DNA of 64,000 bases from Mikania micrantha (Eukaryota; Streptophyta; Magnoliopsida; Asterales; Asteraceae): NCBI GenBank assembly GCA_009363875.1, contig CM018682.1, forward strand, positions 50,289,372 to 50,353,371, read 5' to 3'. Under the pieces are notes generated by a model. The model was given only the letters and a program-made list of their open reading frames with translations, was not told the origin of the DNA and searched no databases. Below, piece by piece: positions 31,950-45,274 of the stretch (position 1 is its first letter; each line of letters starts with the position of its first letter). Made by a program: the position numbers and the translations under genes.

Positions 31950-34290
31950 GCCTTAGGTGTGACCTTCTGATTCTTCCCATAAAAGAATTAAGTTGGTCTG
32001 TGCACACAGTACCTGGCTAGGTGGCCTCGTCTTCCACATGCATAGCAACATACCTTTTTGGTAAAACTCTTGTGGGTCAAATGGCATTACATCACAATCA
32101 CTTTGACTATGAGATGAACTTGTGTTGACTTGTTCCAATGACCCGGTTGGAACATAAGGTTCAAAGTTAGGATTTAACTTTGAACCCGTTTCTTGTGTGA
32201 TTGTGGAATAAGCCTCAGTTACCATTTTTGTCAAAGGAGAAAAATTTGATTATAAGGCACAGTTCTTTTTAACATCATCACTAGTTTTAACAAAATTAGT
32301 CCTAAAATTCTTAATCATTTCATTCGGCTTAATTTTAATTGTTTCAAACTTTCAAACAAAATCAACTTTTGGAACACAAAAATGTGATTTGCTAGATGAG
32401 ACTGAACAATCTATGCTCCTCCCAGCACTTTTTTCTTCTTCCTCCTCACTCTGACCTAAAACACTTAAATCTTCTGCACAAACCTTAGAATCATCAGAAT
32501 AATTTAAATCAGACAAAATTGGATCTACTATGAGTAAAACTGGTTTGTCAAAACCAGTGGTGAACTAATACCTTCAGTCTGAAATCAACAGTAGATCATC
32601 AATAGACTTATTGATTTTGGGCGTAATTGAATAATTATTGTTAAAAGGAGGTTTTACCTTACTATAACCAAGCTCTGTTGGCTTCCTTCCCCTGATCTCA
32701 ACATCGATCATCTTAGCCACCAAGTTACTTGAGTATTCATATTTTTCAGCTCTAATTTTAGATTTAGACAACTTAGTTTTAACTTGGTCTAACTCTAATG
32801 TAATCCCAACTATCCAACGCTTTGCTTCCCGATATTTAGATTCCTTGTCACTCAAAAGTTCCTTTAATTTTGAAATGTCACTCCTTTTGGCATCAAGTTT
32901 CTTTTTAAAAATTTCTTCATTTTTAAGAAATTCAGAGTTAAAAGTATTTTAATTTAGTGACCTCCTTGATCAATGCCTCATGATGAGATCGATACTTAAA
33001 AATCTTTTCAATGCAAGAGGTAGAGCAAAGATTTTTAGTTACCTCATATCGCTTTTCATCCACCTCAGCCATGAATGCATGGCTCAATGTCATCTCTAAC
33101 TCCTGCACTTGATAACTCCAATCATACGCATCTGACTCCTGAGACACTAAAGCTTTTGATGTTCCAACTCCAGAGGAATGATTAGTTTTCTTTTCAGCCT
33201 CCTTTGCATTCTTCGGCTGCTTACACTCTCGAGCAAAGTGGCCCGGCTGGTCACAATTGTATAAACTGAGCTTCGACTTATCCAATCTGAGCTTCTTCCC
33301 CGAATTGTTCCCAAAACTGTTCTTCACGTATTTCTTGATGAACTTCTTCGCTCTGAAGACCACCATGGCCATCTACCATGCAATATCGATTTCCTCTCCA
33401 TCAGCAGGATTAATCTGCTTCAGATTATCCTATGTCAGATTGGCCAGTGCCAACTCACATGTAATGAAAGCATTGTAACTGTTTCTTCACTCTCTAGACT
33501 GATTTTGGGCACTGAATGAGCTTGCCCTTAGGAGAGAAATGCTGTCTCATACAAAAATGATTGGGATACTGATGCTTGGTAATTGAGGGATGAAATAAGC
33601 GTTGTATTCTTTGAAGCTGGGGCAATACCCATGGAGCTGGCATGGTTCAATGCTCTCTATTTATCATCCATATCATATGAATTTATGATGGATATCACGT
33701 CACTCAAGGTAGTTTTTTACATGTCCTTGGTCGTTTTGATTGTTGTATAGTTGGAGATCCAATTGTACGGCAGAGAGTTCAGCAGCTTCTTATTGACCTC
33801 ACCCTTGGTCATTTCAATCCCTGAACATGTATGCCCGGTCATCAGGTCGGTGAACCAGTTAAGTTGAGCTTCCAGAGTTTCACCTTTGATGTTATTAAAC
33901 ATGTTGAATCGTTGTCTCAACATGTCTTTTGTACTCTCTCGCAAATCTTCATTTCCATCAAAGCGCTCAACCAAAGCATCCTATAACCCTTTGGTAGTTT
34001 TGTGCTCCTTAAACCCGTGAGGAACCTCAGTAGATATGGCCATAGTGATAGAGGCATAAGCCTTGTCAGCTTTATCTCTTATGAATCAAACCATTTAACT
34101 CACTCTCATAAATGGCCACATAAGGCCCATCCTCAATCGACCGCCACAGCTTTGGATCTATATACTTGAACCTGAATTTCCAGTCCTTAAATTTGTCTCC
34201 TGAAACAAGCCTAGGTGGCTTGGAACCTATCTCAATATCATTATCTAAGTTGAGTAAGTTGGACAGACTGGTTAGATTCTTGGAAGTCAT
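31950..34290 (-). pseudogene. Gag relic of F1
   Basis: Minus strand, start ATG at 34290-34288. Pieces at 34290-34072 (N-terminal part with KFKDWKFRFKYIDPKLW) and 33974-33717 (capsid-like region) are followed by 33372-32938, which carries a zinc knuckle lacking its first Cys (LYNCDQPGHFAREC), and coiled-coil pieces at 32855-32574 and 32234-31953. This is the same family type as the Gag of B but diverged and broken by stops. Confidence 0.85.
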
Positions 34291-34299
34291 ATTCAGAAA

Positions 34300-34830
34300 A
34301 TTCTAAGTGCGGTTCTCGAAATCCAGAAGTTCTATAAGAGTAGTTTACGAAGCAGACTACACGTAATCCCATGGTTCTCGAAGTCTTCAAGAACTCGAGG
34401 TCCAGAAGGTACTCAAAATCCCAAGGTTATCGAAATTCCCAAGTATGCAAAGTCCAAGTACTCGAAGAGAGGGACACGAAACCAAGATCACGAAAAGCAG
34501 TACACGAAATCAAGATCTCGAAAATAGGTACTCGAACTGAAGATCACGAAGCTAGTACACGAATCCAAGTTGCCGAAGGCCTTTACACGAAGCTTTGTTT
34601 TTGAAATGAAGAGAACTAAGTCAAATTGCTGAAGTGCAGTACATGAACACCAGTACTCGAAACCCTGTACTCGAAATGGAGTTCTCGAAAAATACTTGAA
34701 AAATTCCAGATGAAGTTTCTTCAAGATCTAGAGCCCCAAATTGATACAGCAGCTAGATGGAGTGGAAATGAACAATAAACATTAAACTTGATTTAAAAAG
34801 CATATACCTTTGTGCCAAAAAGAGCCTCCA
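34300..34830 (-). repeat. Leader of F1 with TACTCGAA-type repeats
   Basis: Some twenty short repeats (GTACTCGAA, GTACACGAA, GTTCTCGAA) fill about 34315-34700. Two related words, TTCGAGTACT on the minus strand, also lie just upstream of the TATA-like sequence in the LTR (35054-35130). No coding function is credible. Confidence 0.7.
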
Positions 34831-34831
34831 A

Positions 34832-34843
34832 GCTCTGATACCA
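34832..34843 (-). other. Primer binding site of F1
   Basis: The minus strand reads TGGTATCAGAGC, two bases after the LTR end CTACA. It is complementary to initiator Met-tRNA. Confidence 0.92.
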
Positions 34844-34845
34844 CT

Positions 34846-35284
34846 TGTAGGTCCCTTGAACTAACATGATCCGAAATTTATCAGCTCAATCAACACAAAA
34901 TGCTGCTAATATGTGCGGAATCCATGTTAGAATATACAAATGTAATAGAAAAGTTAATTTATATTATAAAAAATGTTAACTTTGTACAAACTGCTTCAAT
35001 GCGTCTAGAAGAGTCTGCCTTGGGATTCGATACCCTAGAGCAGTATACAATGCCTCTCTATATACTACCCTAGGAGTACTCGAACCTATCTACGCGAAAT
35101 GAAAAGTACACAAAATTTACAAGTACTCGAAATACATAGTACACGAAAAAGTCAAACTTGGTCTTCATCTAGTCTCGACATGATTTTTTCAGTCTTCGTC
35201 TTCGAATTGGGCTCTACAATGGGATCATTGGGATAGCATCGGCTAAGGGTTTTAGGGTGTTCTAGTGTTAGTCGATGTTGGACA
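34846..35284 (-). repeat. 5' LTR of F1
   Basis: The 3' end (minus strand GGGACCTACA, plus position 34846) is fixed by the primer site. The 5' end at about 35284 (TGTCCAACATC) is inferred from the TG start and may be wrong by tens of bases. The TATA-like TAGTATATAG is near 35054-35067, with TTCGAGTACT words upstream. Confidence 0.65.
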
Positions 35285-35328
35285 CCATCGATACTATTTA
35301 TATTACATTAACATGATATATCCAAGGA

Positions 35329-37692
35329 TTATAAGTGTTTAACAAAATCCTTTTCAACAATTTGTATTTTAACAAAATTATGATTCCCTGTTCTTTCCCA
35401 ATCCTGCTCACACACTTGATTAGGTTTTTGAAAAATTTTATCTTTAGGTTTCTTAAAAACTTTGTCAATCAATGCCGGTTTGACCATATTCAAAGGACGA
35501 ATATCATCACAAAAAATTCCATCCTTTCCTTTAAGAGTATAATAGATGATATTATCACATTCAACAAACAAATATCTATCCCTAGGAATATCATATTCCT
35601 TTTTCACAACTTCATCACTAATGTCTACATCTTCAATCACAAAACAATCAGAATCTTTGTTAATTTTAACCAGGTTTGTTACATCAGTTTTCTTGTTTAC
35701 ATCAAACCCAAACCAGACACATTATCAAATTCTTCCTTATCAACATCACAAACTTCTTTCTTGACTCCTGAATCCTCTATCTATGATCCTGCATGTTTAA
35801 TACTGACAGAAATAGACAAGTTAGATAAATCTTTTTAAAACAAATATAAGTTCTTTGAGGATTTTAGGTAATAAGGAATAACATTTGACACATCAGGAAG
35901 AAACCCATAGTTAATAGGAAGAGGAACCACCTTATAACCAATCTCACAATTACCTCGGTTTTTCACATGATTAGCCACAATGTTACTCAAGATCAATTGA
36001 GAATTCTTCAAACATTCAATTGATTTACATTTCTTTGTTTTATCATTCATTTCAGCAATCATACGATCAATGATGTCCTTTTTGTCAGCCAAATTTAATG
36101 TCAAAGTTTTAATATCAGCTTTATATTCTTCCAGTTTAGACTTATATTTTAATTCATTTGCTAAATATTGTTTAGCATTATCTTCTAAACATCTGACATC
36201 ATCAATCAATGAATGACCATACTCAGCCAACATATCTAGTTTGGCTACATATCCACAACATTTCAAAGACTTTGGTTTTATATTAATACTCTTTATTGAT
36301 GATAAATTAACCTTTTTCAGATTTGTCTGAGCCATGAATGCCACATGAGATTCATCATTTACTTGACCTTCTTCAGCATATGATGACCAATCAGCTACAA
36401 ATTGATCCTCTATAAGTAATGCTTTATCTTTTGCTCGAGGAGTTGCCATTGAAGTTGAAGGAACTGTAGCTGACGAAGTTACATGAGCTCCTCTTCTTGG
36501 ATCAAATTTGTCAGACTTATTCACACCTTCAACTCTTGAATTGTTTCTTGCAGGCATCTCACATTTTACTTTATGTTTGGAAAATTCTAGTTTCCTCTTT
36601 GAATTTCCTGAAAACTCATTCCTTCCAGTTCTCTGAAGAAATCTCCTTGCCCTTCTGGTTGACATAGCCATCTGCCACTGAATATCCATTTCCTCAAAGT
36701 CATATGGATCAAGTTGATCCATATCCTCATCAGTCACTCTCTGAGTATCATCTAGTAACACTGAATCATATGCATTAATAAACTGCATAAAAAAGGCTAG
36801 ATGCTCTTGTGACACCTTCACATTCATTAATTTTGATCTACTGTTTGATGTTTTCTCTTTAGTAGTTGCAGAAGTAAAACACACTTCTGTTGAATCATCA
36901 ATAACAGCAGATATTTCACCATCCTCAGTGCTTGATAAAAAAGCAACTGAACCAGAAGAAGAAGTAGAAGCACCACCGGATTTCATATAAAGACCTGGGT
37001 TTTGAGTTGAAAACTTGTTTGCAGCCTTTCTTTTCTGCATATCAAGATCAAAAGATTGAAGTTTAGAGATTAACACTTCAAGTTCAGTAATCTCTAAATC
37101 AGTATTTTCTCTTATGATTAAAACATATGTCTCCCAAGAAGATGGTGGTGCATCTAAGAGTTTATCATTTTTCTCTTCCAAACAAACATCGTAACCCAAA
37201 TTACTGAGCTCACTCAGCAATAATGTGTATCTAGTCACCAACTCCTCAAAAGTCTCACTGTCTAAACTCTTAAAAACTTCAAGTTGTTTCTTCAGTGATG
37301 TTCTCTTACTTCTCTTCGGTTGTTCACTTCCTTCACATCTCTTTGCTAGAGCATTCTAAAATGTTTTAGATCTTTTATGTGATTTTAATAATTGGAAAAT
37401 CTGTTTGGGAAGTGCCATTAAAAGCAAAGCATAAGCTTTCTTTTCCAAATCATACAGTTTCTTTTCATCATCAGTAAGACGAGAGACATTCTTGTACACC
37501 CCTATTGAGCTGAGGTTGCTCATAACCTTCACTCAAAGGTATCATTAGATTTGGATTGCCTATGGATAAAAATGATTCAAATCTAGCACTCCATGATGAA
37601 TTTTCACTCAATGAAACAAGTTAGGAGGCTTTGTCATAGTACCAGCCTCATTATCTGATAAGAGAGCACATAATGAAGATATATTGGCCATT
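35329..37692 (-). pseudogene. Gag relic of F2, a second copia family
   Basis: Minus strand. The start MANISSLCALLSDNEAG is at 37692, with a frameshift near 37615 and another stop near 37350. The longest open piece, 37241-35835 (468 residues), holds the capsid end, a region with DPYDFEEMDIQWQMAMSTRRA as in other Sirevirus Gags, and a coiled coil (about residues 320-400). A last piece, 35640-35329, is Lys/Asp-rich. The position where a zinc knuckle is expected (HKVKCEMPA, about residue 225) is degenerate. It is cut at its 3' side by the LTR of F1, suggesting that F1 inserted here. Confidence 0.8.
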
Positions 37693-38075
37693 TGAAATTG
37701 TTGTGCTGAAATTATCAACACTTCGAAAATTTAGAAACTGATCTGTCGATAATCACAATGTCGATAATAATATATTGTCGATACTATTAGTATCGATGAA
37801 TAAGTATTGATACTAATAAGTTCAAATGTAGAATTGTCGATATTACTAATATCGATAAACTGACTATCGATACTCTCAATATCGATACTCAATAGAACAG
37901 AAACTGTTTTCCTCGAACTTATGAACTTTGATGATGAAAAATTGAAATCTTAATCAATATTTCAAGTGCAGCAATCAGTCTTTAGTGACAAATCATCTTT
38001 TGATCATCCAAATTGATAAAAATATCATCAAAAAGTCTTCGAAAATAAGAATCTTCAAGAAATTTATTACTCATA
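37693..38075 (-). other. Leader remnant of F2 with ATCGATAC repeats
   Basis: Non-coding. It contains about ten ATCGATA/TATCGAT words such as TCGATACTATTAGTATCGAT. The same motif forms the LTR array of element E, so F2 and E are probably one family. No primer site is visible. The sequence merges with the 3' end of H near 38075. Confidence 0.6.
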
Positions 38076-41000
38076 TCAATACTCCCCACCTATAACATTT
38101 TTTTGACCTCACAAAATAAAATCTGGAAAACGAATATGCAAATCCTCCAAGTTCTCCCAAGTAGCTTCCGAAATGGGCAAATTCTCCCATTGAATCAAAG
38201 CCTCAGCAGATGCACGATGACCTCTACGAACCAATCGCCTATTTAACACTTGTAATGGTTTAAACAAGAATCTAGGACGTGTTAGTAATGGTACTGTCTG
38301 AACAACATTTCCTTTAGCTAATTTCAACAGTGAGACGTCAAAAAATGGGTGAATCTATGCATCATTAGGTAAATCCAACCAGTATGCTATCGACCCAATA
38401 CGCTCCGTGATTAAAAATGGTCCAAAGAACTTTGGTTCCAATTTGTTAAAATAAGCCAAACGTAGAGTAGCCTGCCCATATGGATGAAGTTTGACATACA
38501 CATAATCTCCCACCATAAATTCTCTTTCACTTCTATGCTTGTCTGCGACTTGTTTCATTCAATTCTGAGCTCTTAACAATGAAAACCGAAACAATCGAAT
38601 GGTCTCCTCCCTATCACATAACATTCATCTACTGCCGCCACCCTTACATCTTTCGAAACATTAGGCACAAACAATGGAGGAGGATAACCATACAATGCTT
38701 GAAACGGAGTTAAACCCAAAGAAGTATGAAAGATTGTATTATACCAGAATTTCGTCAAAGACAACCACTTCACCCAATTAGTAGGTTTATCCATCACCAT
38801 ACACCTCAAATAAGATTCTAAACATTGATTAACTACCGTTGTTTGACCATCTGACTGGGGATGGTAAGCAGCGGATAAAGCTAACTGAATTCCTTGTAAC
38901 TCAGTAAAATCCATCCAAAATTGGCTAATGAATATCAGATTTCGATCAGAAACAATAGTTTCAGGCCAGCCATGTAACTTAAACACATGATCAAGGAAGA
39001 CTTGAGCCATTGTAGCAGCCGATTATGGATGAGATAGAGGAATAAACATGATTAGGTACCGGTAAAGGCTGAAGTAATCCTGGGGAAGCCGCAGTCTCAT
39101 ACTTAGCGTTCTAACATATTGTGCAATTACATATAAAATTCCTTACTTGCTTGAAAATTCCATTCCAATAAAACAGTGATTTCATTCTCTGAATAGTACC
39201 ATGAATACCCGAATGACCACTCGCAGCTCAATTATGACATAATGAAATAATTTCAGCTTGAAGAACTTCATCAAGACCGACGATAACCTTCCCCTTTTTG
39301 AATAATACCTAACCATTCCAAGAGTACTTAGAAACACTCTTACCCGCTTGAATATCCAAAATGATGTTATGTAATACATCATCAGTTTCCCAAGATTGCT
39401 GAACTTTTGTCCAAATTATTGGATCAAAAGTAAACAAAGAAATTTCCATTAATGCAGGAGCCTGCACTCTTGAAAGAGCATCTGCCACCCCATTTTCACT
39501 ACCTTGCTTATAGACTATTTCAAAGTCATAACCCATCAACTTAGCCAACCAAACCTGTTGTAATGGAGTAATAATTTTCTGATCCATCAGATGCTTTAAA
39601 CACTTTTGATTAGTCCGTATTATAAAATGGCCTGCTGACTAGTAGTGATGCCAATATTTCACAGCAAAAATGATGGCCAATAATTCCCTTTCATATACTA
39701 AGCAAGCCTGTTGTCTAGCAGATAAAGCTTTGCTGATAAAAGCTATTGGATGACCTTCTTGCATTAATACTGCTCCAATACCCCGGCCTGAAGCATCCGT
39801 TTCTATTATAAATGGTTTTGAAAAATTAGGTAATGCTATCACTGAAGGCGATGCTAACACCTGTTTCAGTTTAACAAAAGCAAGAGTAGCTTATTGATTC
39901 CATTTAAAAGCATCATTCCTTAACAAATCGATCAAAGGCTTCGCTAACACCCCATAAGATTTTATAAATCTTCTATAATAACTAGTGAGACCCAAGAAGC
40001 CTCTTAACTGCTTAACATCAGTTGGAATTGCCCATTTATCTAAAGCAGCTAACTTTCTTTGATCCGTAGAGACACCCCTGATGGATATTATATGGCCCAA
40101 ATATTTCACCGATGATCCCCCAAAATTACACTTAGATTCCTGAGCATATAACTTGTGTTTCCTCAAAACAGATTGCACTTGCTTAAGATCAATCAGATGC
40201 AAGTTCCAAGAATTGGTGAATACTAAAATATCATCAAAGAATACTAGTACAAACTTCCTCAAAAACTCTTTAAATGTAAAATTCATGAGATCTTTAAAAG
40301 TGGTTGGGGCATTTGTAAGGCCAAATGGCATTACCAAAACTCAAACAACCCCTCATGAGTTCTAAATGTTGTTTTATGAATATCCTCATATTTCATCCTA
40401 ATTTGATGGTAACCAGAGCTTAAGTCTAATTTAGAAAACACTATAGCACTTCCCAATTCCTTAAATAACTCCTCCACTAGTGGAAATGGAATGTTATTTT
40501 TAATGGTTGCATCATTTGATTTTCTGTAATTGATACAAAACCTCCATGATCCATCTTTTTTCTTGACTAACACCACAGGTGCAGCAAAAGGGCTGGTACT
40601 TCCTCTCACTACTCCAGTATCTAATAATTCTTTTGTAAGCTTTTCAGTTACGTTTTTTTGTATAGCTGGGTATCTTATGGTTTTAAATTGACCACTTGGT
40701 TCTCATCTTTCAACTGTATACCATGATCAAAAGATCTCTTAGGTGGCAATGAAGAAAGTGTTTGAAACACATCTTCAAACTCAATCAATAAAGATTGTAA
40801 TTCCTCATTAGCCACTGTTTCACCCACCTTAGGTTCATGCTCAAACCCTTCTTGATTACACTGTACTTGTAAACTTCACAAATGAGCTGCCACTATATTT
40901 GTGTCTTGCTGCAACAGATTATTCGTCACATTTATTGAACACACAGATACATCATTATTATCAATTCCTTTCAAAATACATTGTGTACCGGCAATAGTAA

Positions 41001-41340
41001 ATTGCATAGTTAATTCCTTAAAATTCCATACAATAGCTCCTACTGTAAGCAACCATTGAATTCCCAATACCATATCATAGTTATCTAAAGGCATAACCAA
41101 AACATCTGCAATAAACCACCTACTTTGCATGAACCATTGAAAGTTTGGACAATAAGAAACACATTGAATGACTGCTCCATTAGCAACTCCTACCGTCATC
41201 TTATCAATATCCTTAAGAGAACAGTTCAATTTAAGAGCTAATTTTTCATTTAAAAAATTATGTGTTTAACCAGAATCAATTTAGATTCTTAACTGTTTAT
41301 TACCAATATTACCCAACACCTTCATTGTGAACAACAACTC
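38076..41340 (-). mobile_element. Element H: decayed chromovirus (Ty3/gypsy), protease to chromodomain
   Basis: Minus strand. Order protease, RT, RNase H, integrase, chromodomain, with a polypurine-like GGTGGGGAGT near 38078-38087. There is no gag and no complete LTR. Stops and frameshifts occur throughout, so it is an old copy, clearly different from A and C. Confidence 0.85.
38106..41335 (-). pseudogene. Pol relic of H
   Basis: Minus strand. The protease motif IDSG near 41270-41281 is followed at once by a stop, then ANGAVIQC and NYDMVLGIQWL (41229-40876). RT covers 40609-39891 with GSWRFCINYR, LDLSSGYHQI and the catalytic FFDDILVF (about 40240). RNase H covers 39860-39309 with the catalytic TDASGRGIG and GSENGVADALSR. 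The integrase core is 39010-38573 with IVSDRNLIF and SAAYHPQSDGQT. The GPF module is at 38558-38355. The tail at 38327-38109, with ALIQWENLPISEATWE, is a chromodomain that normally directs integration to modified histones. Confidence 0.9.
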
Positions 41341-41404
41341 GAAGCAGCAACATACTCAGCCTCACATGTAGAAATGGCTACAGTAATGTATGACCTTGTA
41401 GAAC
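41341..41404 (-). pseudogene. Short copia RNase H scrap
   Basis: The minus strand encodes TVAISTCEAEYVAASSCCSQ, the acidic-residue motif of copia RNase H (B has STCEAEYIAAASCCSQ). About 20 codons lie between the gypsy protease of H and the LTR of D. It is probably a leftover of an older insertion site or a chimeric junction. Confidence 0.7.
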
Positions 41405-42007
41405 CTTGGAAACCACTCGGTCCCTTGCGAATTCTGCTAGGCAGGCCCTTGAATAGTGTGGAATCCTATTCAAGGGTTTTCCATCCGAAATCACCAAGCC
41501 CCGTGGTAATCCGATGACGTGGAGTCAACATTTTGATCAAAATTGAACACCACAGGGTGAGAAAACTAAGTTGGAGAGGGGATGGTGGCACAAAACCCTA
41601 GGATACGACAGGGAATGTTCAGGGGTCAGAAAAGTGTTGTAAAACATTCTTTTTGCAGGTCTTTATATAGACTGAACTCATTCGGCCGAATGAGCTGTGC
41701 GAAACACTCATTCGGGCGAAAGGCTCAGCCGAATGAGCTGGTCAACCGAATGAGTCCTACGAGTGACTCATTTGTTCGCCTCAATCATTCACTAATCGTT
41801 CATTCGTTTGAAAGGACTCATTCGTAGGTACCATTCGCACGAATGGTTCTGTAGAATAGACAAAGTCAAAGTCAAACATAGTTAAACATATTAAACTCGA
41901 TTAAACATATACGAACAATACAGAAAAGTAGATTTCATTACTGATATAAACTTTAAACAATCAAAGTCATACAAAATACAAAACTAGGGACATTACATGC
42001 ACCAACA
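41405..42007 (-). repeat. 3' LTR of element D
   Basis: The minus strand starts TGTTGGTGCATGTAATG at 42007. A CATTCGGCCGAATG-type array (41675-41860) ends just before the TATA-like TATATAAAG (about 41656-41665). The stretch TGGAAAACCCTTGAATAGGA matches the U5 of B. The distal end near 41405 is uncertain. Confidence 0.75.
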
Positions 42008-42025
42008 AACTCCCCCTTGGACCTA
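42008..42025 (-). other. Terminal polypurine tract of element D
   Basis: The minus strand AGGTCCAAGGGGGAGTT is identical to the tract in B, directly before the LTR start. Confidence 0.9.
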
Positions 42026-42029
42026 GTTC

Positions 42030-43710
42030 TCTACTTGTCAGCACCGGTCTTCAAAAAATTTTCTGAAAGAGCTTTCCAGTCAGAGCCGGCATGAATATCA
42101 AACGCGAAGCTTAGCTAGATGACTCTTATAAACTGTAGAGCCTGCTCCATATCTCCAGCCACATGGGATCAAAAATACATATGGTATCCCATGTGTTTCC
42201 CTTGCATAGGACAATTACCGCCTCAACTGTTCTCCTGTCATAATACCACCATATGAAGTTGTCCGAAAGGTCTTGACGCATCTTCCTTAAAGGAATCCTC
42301 CTAATGACATTCGGAGGCAGCCACTTTAGCATCATTTTGTGTCTATCGGTGTTAGCATCAATCTCCGGCTGATAGTACCTTTTCGGTTGTTGTGGATTGA
42401 AATTTACCCATCTTTTCCTGTATTCGAACTGGATTTGCCTCGCAAACCAGGATGACATCCCTGAATCCTCACAGTACAACATCTTCAGATGTGCAAGCTG
42501 ATTGACTTCAAATCCCGGCCACGTCTTCAAGTCATGAGGAAACCGGAAGTACTGAATACCTTTCTCTCTCTTCACTGCATAACAACGCAAGTCATGAAAA
42601 TATGCCCAACTCAGAATCTGACCACCAGATGTATATCCTTTTGTCCTGTAGCCTTTGGTCTGCGGAGTTAGCATCGGTGGAACACTTTCTTTCTTCAGCA
42701 CCTCCCAATAGGCTGCCCATTCTTCCTTCCTCTTATGAATGTCTTCTGCTGAAGACTCGTTGCCGCTGACCTTGTCATCTATCTTTCTCTTCAGTTCCTC
42801 CTCAGTATGTAGACTGAAAAGATCAGCAAATGTAGGCAGCAACTCTTCAGCTGAAGTGTACTTTATGCTCTCTTCCACAGTAATATCTTCCAGAATCACT
42901 TTATCAATATCATCTAATACTTCTGGAGTAGGAAGATCAGAAATGTGAACACTATTATTATCCAACACTACTTCATCTGGATTCAGCCTGAATAACTCTG
43001 CAATCTGCTCTTTGGAGAGGCAGTGGATGATCTCGCCTTCTACTTTATCATAGCTTATAGAGTGATGAATGATGCCTTGAGTGTCTAGTATCATCGTCAA
43101 CTTTTCGTACAGAAGGCGTCTCACAGGCATAGCATCAACCTCTTCAGTGGCCTTAGGCTTTTCTGCTTGATTCTGAGGCGGCTTAGCAGCTCTATCACGC
43201 CTGGTTTTGGTTTTGATCTCGGTGGGTGGGGACTGCTTTCCTGAACTAGAGGAATTTGAAGATCCACTCCCAGCACCATTATCATCATCATCATCATCAT
43301 CATCCGTACCATCATAATCCACCTTCTCCTCATCAGACTCTTCCTCATCTTCTTCGACTTCTTCATATTCCTTATCTGAATCATCGGAGACAGGCTCAGA
43401 GGCCTCAATCCGAGGAGTGGAATCCTTAAGGCTTTCAACTTGCTCAGCAAGACTCAAGTTTTCAGCCTCAAGAGCTAGGATCCAGTTGTTGAAGTCAACA
43501 GCAGTCAAGGTTAGCTTATTGTGCTCGTCCATAGACTTGAGCAGTCGTTCCTACAAATCAGCAAATCAGGCCCTTCAATCGGCCCTCTGATCAGCAGCCT
43601 TTATCAACTAAGCAACCTGCTCATTGACCCTCTGTGTATGCAGAGAAATAGTCTGATCCTCCTTATGGTTCTTCTCAATCAACCGAAGAAGTAGACTGTT
43701 CAGCGTGCTA
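42030..43710 (-). pseudogene. Third ORF of D, C-terminal part
   Basis: Minus strand. The first 180 nt after the C insertion (43710-43533) contain four stops. From 43532 to 42126 it is open and aligns along the B protein from about residue 640: coiled-coil end (MDEHNKLTL), acidic tract with a (GAT)n-like run near 43275-43310, and the C-terminal conserved domain with KREKGIQYFRFPHDLKTWPG. A deletion of about 60 nt and a frameshift near 42160 remove the natural end, and the remaining tail decays to 42030. Confidence 0.9.
43706..43710 (+). repeat. Target-site duplication of element C, left copy (TGCTA)
   Basis: TGCTA directly before the LTR start TGTAACATC, repeated at 57190-57194. Confidence 0.96.
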
Positions 43711-44020
43711 TGTAACATCACTGTACTTCCGGTTGTCCGTACATCCGTACATCCGTACGATTGTACTGTTACGACCGGAGATTTGTAATTATTAATGATT
43801 ATGAAATTATTGATTTTCATTACTGATATTATCACTGTACTGGTATGCATGTTATAACACATTTATCATACGCGTAAACCACGGGAAGTTTAGTTGTGAT
43901 ACAACTAAACTGGCCCGTAGCGTTTATCGCAGTTACTCATTATTGATGATGAAGGATTATTGGTTGAGAATGGATTTGGGATGGAACTGGGAGTTTGTTT
44001 GAGTCTGGTTACTAAACATA

Positions 44021-44145
44021 GTCAAGGACCCATGGACATGGTTTATCGAAATAGCGGTGGGACGGTGGCTAGGCCAGTTGCGACTGACCCTTACATATGC
44101 CCTATATATATGCATATTTCGGTCTATTATGGATGTGTCAGTGAC
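44021..44145 (+). other. Hairpin module in the 5' LTR of C
   Basis: Outer arms around GGACATGG and GGATGTGTC, then TATCGAAATA pairing with TATTTCGGT, and an inner CAGT-TGCG-ACTG hairpin with a bulged A. The lower inner stem reads AGGC here but AGGG in the 3' LTR copy (53821-53945), where it pairs fully with CCCT. Confidence 0.7.
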
Positions 44146-44860
44146 TAGGGTTTAGTGGGTTTTGGTTTGGGAAATGATAATATTAAAGATATTAAATAAT
44201 GGAAATTAATTACGCGAAGTGAGGTTACGGATATCATTTAAACGAGAATATTAATTCAGAAATATTAACTTAATAATGTATTCGCGTGGGTGACGATTCA
44301 CATGAATATAATTATTAAGAATAATATACTGAAACGATATTTCATAAATAGTTATTCGAATCGAAATATGATACGAGCATTGGATTCGCAAAGGTGACGA
44401 TCTTTACGAATACATACGCGAGTAACGTGTTTCGACGAGATAATTAAATAATATTTAACGATATTAAATTAATAAATAAAAACTTAAAACATTTATTAGG
44501 AATCAACCTAAAAATGATTTCGAATAAAGTGATTTACTAAATAATTAACTAGCAATAATGAAACGAAAGCGATTTACGAAACAATTTATTAAAACTTATT
44601 TTATTTAAACAAAACAAATTTATCTAAAATGATTTATTATTTTAAAAATGCTACGTTAGAAAACCGAGCATGTTATTACATTTCACACGTATTAAACGAG
44701 ATCGTCTTACGAGACCAAGATTATTTAAAATAAATTTAATTAATGAAACCCTATTATTTAAACACTTTATGTTTAAATATGTTTCACGCGTAAAAACCGA
44801 ACATTTAAGGTAATGTTAACGCGATATAATCGAGACCGAGCACACGGGAAATACGCGGGG

Positions 44861-44867
44861 TATAAAG
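44861..44867 (+). promoter_or_regulatory. TATA box of the C LTR
   Basis: TATAAAG in GCGGGGTATAAAGGGTGG, followed by a CT-rich leader. The copy in the 3' LTR is at 54661-54667. Confidence 0.75.
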
Positions 44868-45274
44868 GGTGGAACCTACTCCTTCTTCCTCATTTCCCAA
44901 GTTCTTACTCTCTCTCTAGAACACAATCCCGTCACCACTTTCTCTCTCTACCTTCTCTCTACGATATCTCCTTCGTTACTCGACGGATTTACGAGATCTC
45001 GGCGCCTACACGACCGCGTGATCGAGAGGAACAAGTAGATGTGAAGAAACCCAGCTGTTGATCACGATTTCGAGGTAAATCTGAACATATATTTTCGGTT
45101 ATGGTTAAGAAATCTAATGTATAAATGATTAGCTACTTAAAAACGATTTTTAGAGTTTTGTGAGTTCAAACCCTGTTATGGTTGAGTCGTGGGAAGTCTA
45201 GACAACCTTATAACCTTCCGGAGGTTGGAGATGATGGTGCAGAAATGCTGGATCGCGACCCACAGATCGGCGAA

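Larger units (their letters stand above)
30237..35284 (-). mobile_element. Element F1: decayed copia element (5' LTR to integrase), minus strand
   Basis: On the minus strand: LTR (about 35284 to 34846), primer site, leader, gag from 34290 down to about 31950, protease and integrase down to 30237, where it is cut by the LTR of G. RT, RNase H and the 3' end are absent. It has many stops and frameshifts. The far LTR boundary is a guess. Confidence 0.8.

Noticed and set aside
35335..35838. Plus-strand ORF of 167 codons
   Set aside because: It is the antisense of the F2 gag relic and has an Ile/Phe/Asn-rich composition typical of antisense AT-rich DNA.
44813..45061. Small ORF after the C TATA box, repeated at 54613
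   Set aside because: Identical in both LTRs simply because the LTRs are copies. It spans the promoter itself, so it cannot be translated from that start site.
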